Shown here: positions 60,814 to 64,000 of the stretch, piece after piece | Numbering within the stretch: position 1 is the stretch's first letter | Layout of the letters: each line of letters starts with the position of its first letter | Assembly (NCBI GenBank): GCA_002307135.1 | Contig: DBTQ01000015.1 | Span: forward strand, 80,258-144,257 | Length of the DNA: 64,000 nt | From: Bacteroidetes bacterium UBA1312 | GTDB lineage: Bacteria > Bacteroidota > Bacteroidia > Chitinophagales > Chitinophagaceae | Direction of reading: 5' to 3' | The notes under the pieces: generated by a model | Seen by the model: the letters and a program-made list of their open reading frames with translations, nothing else | Database searches by the model: none | What the model was told of the DNA's origin: nothing | Program-made: the position numbers and the translations under genes

Positions 60814-61653
60814 TTATTTATAGTTAGCAGCAAAACTTTGTGTCAACGTAAAACCACTTTCATCAATACCAAACGTGATACCATCAATAATAGTTGTAAA
60901 GAAGTTGTAGAAAATAATGGCTAGGAATGAAGTACCAATACCTGTTGCAGTATTAATCAAGGCTTCAGAGATACCACCAGCAAGTGCAGCAGCATCAGGT
61001 GCACCTGCATTTGCCATCGCCGCGAATGAACGAATCATACCCATTACCGTACCAAACAAACCCAAAAGAGTTGCTGCAGATGAAATAGTAGAAAGGAACA
61101 CCAAGTTTTTTTCCAACATAGGCAATTCAAGAGCAGTTGCTTCTTCAATTTCTTTTTGGATACTCATTACTTTTTGCTCTGTAGCCAATTCAGTATTTGT
61201 GGTCATTTCACGATATTTAATCAATCCTGCACGCATTACGTTACCTACAGATCCACTTTGTTTATCACATTCCGCGATAGCAGCATCAATATTTTTATTG
61301 GCAAGGTTATATTGTACTTTACGTACAAACTCACCTGCAGCTATTTTGCCTTTTGCTTTTATAATTGTAAGTGCACGTTCTATGATAAAGCAAACAAGCG
61401 TTAATAACGTGGACAAAAGAATAGGTACAACCCAACCTCCAGAATACATAGTACCTAAAAAGTTTTTAGCTACGTGTTTTTGTTCGTCTTTAAAATTTGA
61501 TGCACTACCTAATACAAGATAGAAAACAAGGTGAGCTACTGCAATACAAGCAACAACAATCAATAGATTGATCATAAAACCACTTGCATTATTCGGTTTG
61601 CCGGCATGTCCTGTGTTTGTGTTCTTTGCTGCGGCTGTTTTTACGTCTGCCAT
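60814..61653 (-). CDS. exbB: MotA/TolQ/ExbB proton channel protein
   Basis: 279 residues. N-terminal helix at about 27-50, a second at about 72-92 (GGWVVPILLSTLLTLVCFIIERALTI), a cytoplasmic loop with many short helices, and two C-terminal helices with LVFLSTISSAATLLGLFGTVMGMIRSF and SEALINTATGIGTSFLAIIFYNFF, the conserved ExbB/TolQ channel motifs. Forms the inner-membrane motor with the two ExbD proteins. First gene of the operon, with a promoter at 61726-61755 on the minus strand. Confidence 0.95.
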   Translation of the reverse strand: MADVKTAAAKNTNTGHAGKPNNASGFMINLLIVVACIAVAHLVFYLVLGSASNFKDEQKHVAKNFLGTMYSGGWVVPILLSTLLTLVCFIIERALTIIKAKGKIAAGEFVRKVQYNLANKNIDAAIAECDKQSGSVGNVMRAGLIKYREMTTNTELATEQKVMSIQKEIEEATALELPMLEKNLVFLSTISSAATLLGLFGTVMGMIRSFAAMANAGAPDAAALAGGISEALINTATGIGTSFLAIIFYNFFTTIIDGITFGIDESGFTLTQSFAANYK

Positions 61654-61725
61654 AAGTCTGAATTTTTAAAATTTTGGTTTTTACCTTTTGATTGTTTGTT
61701 TATTAATTATTTTACCAAGTGCTTG

Positions 61726-61755
61726 CAAAGATATAGGTGTCGACGAAAAAAACAA
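61726..61755 (-). promoter_or_regulatory. Bacteroidota-type promoter of exbB-exbD-exbD-tonB
   Basis: Minus strand TTG (61755-61753), 19-base spacer, TATCTTTG (61733-61726). Both elements and spacing match the TTG-N17-23-TAnnTTTG consensus. The start codon is 72 bases downstream. Confidence 0.8.
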
Positions 61756-61914
61756 TTTTTAGTAAAAAAATTATTGCTCCCTTAATAATTGCGCGCAAGA
61801 TAGTGCATAACGACAAAAGATTAGGTTTATTGTGTCCACCAAAAAAATATCCTAAAATATAGAAATACATTGAATTTGCTTGCTATTAATTTTTCAGGCA
61901 ATTGTTTTATCATT

Positions 61915-61922
61915 TACCTTTG
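61915..61922 (+). promoter_or_regulatory. putative -7 element of ppa-asnS (TACCTTTG)
   Basis: Exact TAnnTTTG match, only 14 bases before the ppa ATG, so the leader would be very short or absent. Confidence 0.55.
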
Positions 61923-61936
61923 CGACCTGATTTTCT

Positions 61937-62497
61937 ATGAATATGAACACAAATTTTAATCCTTGGCATTCCGTGAGTTACGGAGAGAATGTGCCTAATA
62001 CTGTAAATGCAATTATCGAAATTCCTAAAGGATCAAGGGCTAAGTATGAATTAGACAAAGAGACAGGAATGTTGAAATTAGACCGAGTTTTATACTCTTC
62101 TGTTTATTACCCGGCAAACTATGGTTTTATACCCCGTACTTATTGTGATGATAATGACCCTTTAGACATTTTGGTATTGTCACAAATAGACATGCAACCC
62201 ATGTGTTTGGTAGAAGCAAAAATCATTGGCGTAATGCGTATGCTTGACCAAGGCGAGGCTGATGATAAATTAATTGCCGTTTGTGCAAACGATATGAGTG
62301 TCAATTATATAAATGATATATCAGAGCTACCACCGCATTTTATTGCAGAAATGAGACACTTTTTTGAAGAATATAAAAGATTAGAAAACAAAGTTGTAAA
62401 AATTGAAGACTTCCAAGGAGCTCGTTTAGCAAAAAAAATATTACAGCACAGCATTAATGACTACAATGAAAAGTTTGGAATGCCGCAACAATCATAA
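61937..62497 (+). CDS. ppa: inorganic pyrophosphatase
   Basis: 186 residues, family I soluble pyrophosphatase. IIEIPKGSRAKYELDKETG, YPANYGFIPRTYCDDNDPLDILVL (with the metal-binding D-x-D-P-x-D) and the motif LDQGEADDKLIAV are all present. Hydrolyses PPi and so pulls biosynthetic reactions, including tRNA charging by the following asnS (38 bases downstream, same direction). A second Met at codon 3 is an alternative start. Confidence 0.96.
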   Translation: MNMNTNFNPWHSVSYGENVPNTVNAIIEIPKGSRAKYELDKETGMLKLDRVLYSSVYYPANYGFIPRTYCDDNDPLDILVLSQIDMQPMCLVEAKIIGVMRMLDQGEADDKLIAVCANDMSVNYINDISELPPHFIAEMRHFFEEYKRLENKVVKIEDFQGARLAKKILQHSINDYNEKFGMPQQS

Positions 62498-62535
62498 ATC
62501 AACTTCAAAGTTCAATATCCATAATCTCTAATACT

Positions 62536-63966
62536 ATGGCACGCACTAAAATAAAAGAAATTCTGCTCAGTGAACGGACCGATTATTCAGTAACAGTCAA
62601 AGGCTGGGTAAGGACTTTTCGTAACAATCAGTTTATTGCACTTAACGATGGATCTTGTATTGACAATTTACAAATAGTTATTGATCTAAATACAGATGAG
62701 CACCTCATCAAAAAAATAACTTCAGGGGCATCGATTAGTATAGACGGTATTGTTGTTGCATCGCAGGGGAAAGGACAAAAAGTAGAAATAAAAGCTACAC
62801 AATTAGAAATACTTGGGCTTTGTAATGGTGAGGAATATCCACTACAATTGAAGAATCGTCCTAGCTTGGAATACCTACGTGAAATCGCACATTTACGTTT
62901 TCGTACAAACACTTTTGGAGCCGTTTTTCGATTAAGGCATTCATTGGCTTTTGCAATTCACGAGTTTTTCAATAAACGTGGATTTGTATATATCCATACC
63001 CCTATTATTACAGGTAGCGATGCAGAAGGTGCAGGTGAGATGTTTCGTGTAACAAATTTACCTTTTGATAATCCTCCTCGCAATGAAGATGGTAGCGTCA
63101 ACTTTGCTGAAGATTTTTTTGGTAAAAGCACCAACCTTACTGTTAGCGGTCAGTTGGAAGCAGAACTTGCCGCAATGGCATTTAGTGAAGTATATACATT
63201 TGGACCAACTTTCCGTGCAGAGAATTCAAATACAACCCGACATTTGGCCGAATTTTGGATGATAGAGCCTGAAGTCGCTTTCAACAATTTGAAAGACAAC
63301 ATGGATCTTGCTGAAGACTTTATCAAATATATCATCCAATACGCACTTGACAATAACCGTAGCGATTTAGAGTTTTTGGCACAACGTCTTATTGAGGAAG
63401 AAAAACAAAAGCCACAAAATGAACGAACAGAAATGGGGCTAATTGAAAAATTGGAATTTGTTGTTACTAACCAATTTGAGCGGATCACTTATACTGAAGC
63501 TATAGAAATATTGCTTCAATCACCAGCATACAAGAAGAAAAAATTTGACTACGAAGTGAAATGGGGTGTTGATATGCAAAGCGAACACGAACGCTACTTA
63601 GTAGAAAAGCATTTCAAAAAGCCCGTGATTGTTACCGACTATCCAAAGGATATAAAATCCTTTTACATGCGCCTCAATGAAGATGGTAAAACGGTTGCAG
63701 CCATGGATATTTTAGCACCAGGTATTGGTGAAATAGTGGGTGGTTCTCAACGTGAGGAACGTCTTGAAAACCTGCAACAACGCATGCAGGAAATGCACAT
63801 TCCTGCCGAAGAAATGCAATGGTATTTAGATACTCGTCGCTTCGGGACTGTACCACATGCAGGTTTCGGTTTAGGTTTTGAACGTATTGTACTATTCGTT
63901 ACTGGCATGACCAATATCCGAGATGTAATACCCTTTCCTCGTACTCCTAAAAATGCTGAATTTTAA
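62536..63966 (+). CDS. asnS: asparaginyl-tRNA synthetase
   Basis: 476 residues, class IIb synthetase. N-terminal OB fold (VTVKGWVRTFRNNQFIALNDGS), then the catalytic core with FVYIHTPIITGSDAEGAGEMFRV, STNLTVSGQLEAELAAMA, motif 2 FGPTFRAENSNTTRHLAEFWMIEPE and motif 3 GFGLGFERIVLFVTG ending NIRDVIPFPRTP. The AEFWMIEPE sequence, as opposed to an Asp-type ending, supports asparaginyl specificity. Complete; the window ends 34 bases later. Confidence 0.96.
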   Translation: MARTKIKEILLSERTDYSVTVKGWVRTFRNNQFIALNDGSCIDNLQIVIDLNTDEHLIKKITSGASISIDGIVVASQGKGQKVEIKATQLEILGLCNGEEYPLQLKNRPSLEYLREIAHLRFRTNTFGAVFRLRHSLAFAIHEFFNKRGFVYIHTPIITGSDAEGAGEMFRVTNLPFDNPPRNEDGSVNFAEDFFGKSTNLTVSGQLEAELAAMAFSEVYTFGPTFRAENSNTTRHLAEFWMIEPEVAFNNLKDNMDLAEDFIKYIIQYALDNNRSDLEFLAQRLIEEEKQKPQNERTEMGLIEKLEFVVTNQFERITYTEAIEILLQSPAYKKKKFDYEVKWGVDMQSEHERYLVEKHFKKPVIVTDYPKDIKSFYMRLNEDGKTVAAMDILAPGIGEIVGGSQREERLENLQQRMQEMHIPAEEMQWYLDTRRFGTVPHAGFGLGFERIVLFVTGMTNIRDVIPFPRTPKNAEF

Positions 63967-64000
63967 ACGCATATATCAGTAAAAATAAAAGCCCATTTAC

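Overview
The window is chromosomal DNA from a member of the Bacteroidota, most likely an aerobic or microaerobic Chitinophagales/Sphingobacteriia-type bacterium. The evidence: AT-rich DNA; TAnnTTTG promoter elements; proteins carrying a C-terminal type IX secretion (T9SS, Por) sorting domain together with PorQ; a fused CcoN-CcoO subunit; a fused SecD-SecF; a carboxypeptidase-regulatory-domain TonB-dependent receptor; and a TonB/ExbB/ExbD/ExbD operon. TGA is used as a normal stop codon (for example at the ends of the genes finishing at 14956 and 27167). I see no rRNA, tRNA, insertion sequence or CRISPR array.

Layout. 1-6.5 kb: a lipoprotein cut by the window edge, a FkbM methyltransferase, lysS, a DUF2252 protein, and an acyltransferase-desaturase lipid operon. 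6.9-15.5 kb: secDF, then an ATP synthase operon atpB-E-F-H-A (no gamma subunit after atpA) and a pRiA4b ORF-3-like protein. 15.6-19.8 kb: two T9SS cargo proteins around a rhodanese. 20-27.4 kb: the accessory core of the window, two tandem 'grasp-with-spasm' RiPP cassettes on the minus strand. Cassette 1 (27403 to 23689) looks intact: GG-leader precursor, secreted partner protein, ATP-grasp ligase, small coupled ORF, and a SPASM protein without the radical-SAM cysteine motif. Cassette 2 (23120 to 20392) is decaying: I find no precursor, its partner gene has lost the 5' end, its ATP-grasp gene has an in-frame TGA, and it abuts a truncated OmpA gene. A ~341-bp direct repeat precedes each cassette, and a remnant of it lies after cassette 2. 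27.9-32.2 kb: a porin-Rieske-imelysin-dihaem oxidoreductase cluster, probably for iron acquisition. 32.3-39.9 kb: one giant T9SS protein with a beta-propeller and 23 tandem ~80-residue modules. 40.1-50.9 kb: a complete cbb3 oxidase locus (Crp/Fnr regulator, two paralogous unknown proteins, ccoI, ccoS, ccoNO, ccoQ, ccoP, ccoG, ccoH, and a TauE/SafE-type membrane protein). 51-58.2 kb: DEAD-box helicase, fabI, porQ, a small repeat protein and a TonB-dependent receptor. 58.5-64 kb: tonB-exbD-exbD-exbB on the minus strand, then ppa and asnS.

How the parts work together. The ExbB/ExbD/TonB motor can energise the outer-membrane receptor and possibly other uptake. PorQ belongs to the machinery that would export the three sorting-domain proteins. 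The cbb3 oxidase and the F-type ATP synthase form the respiratory chain end. The RiPP cassette should make an ester- or amide-crosslinked (graspetide-like) peptide, but no peptidase-exporter is in the window. Base positions were read by eye; percentages of identity are estimates.
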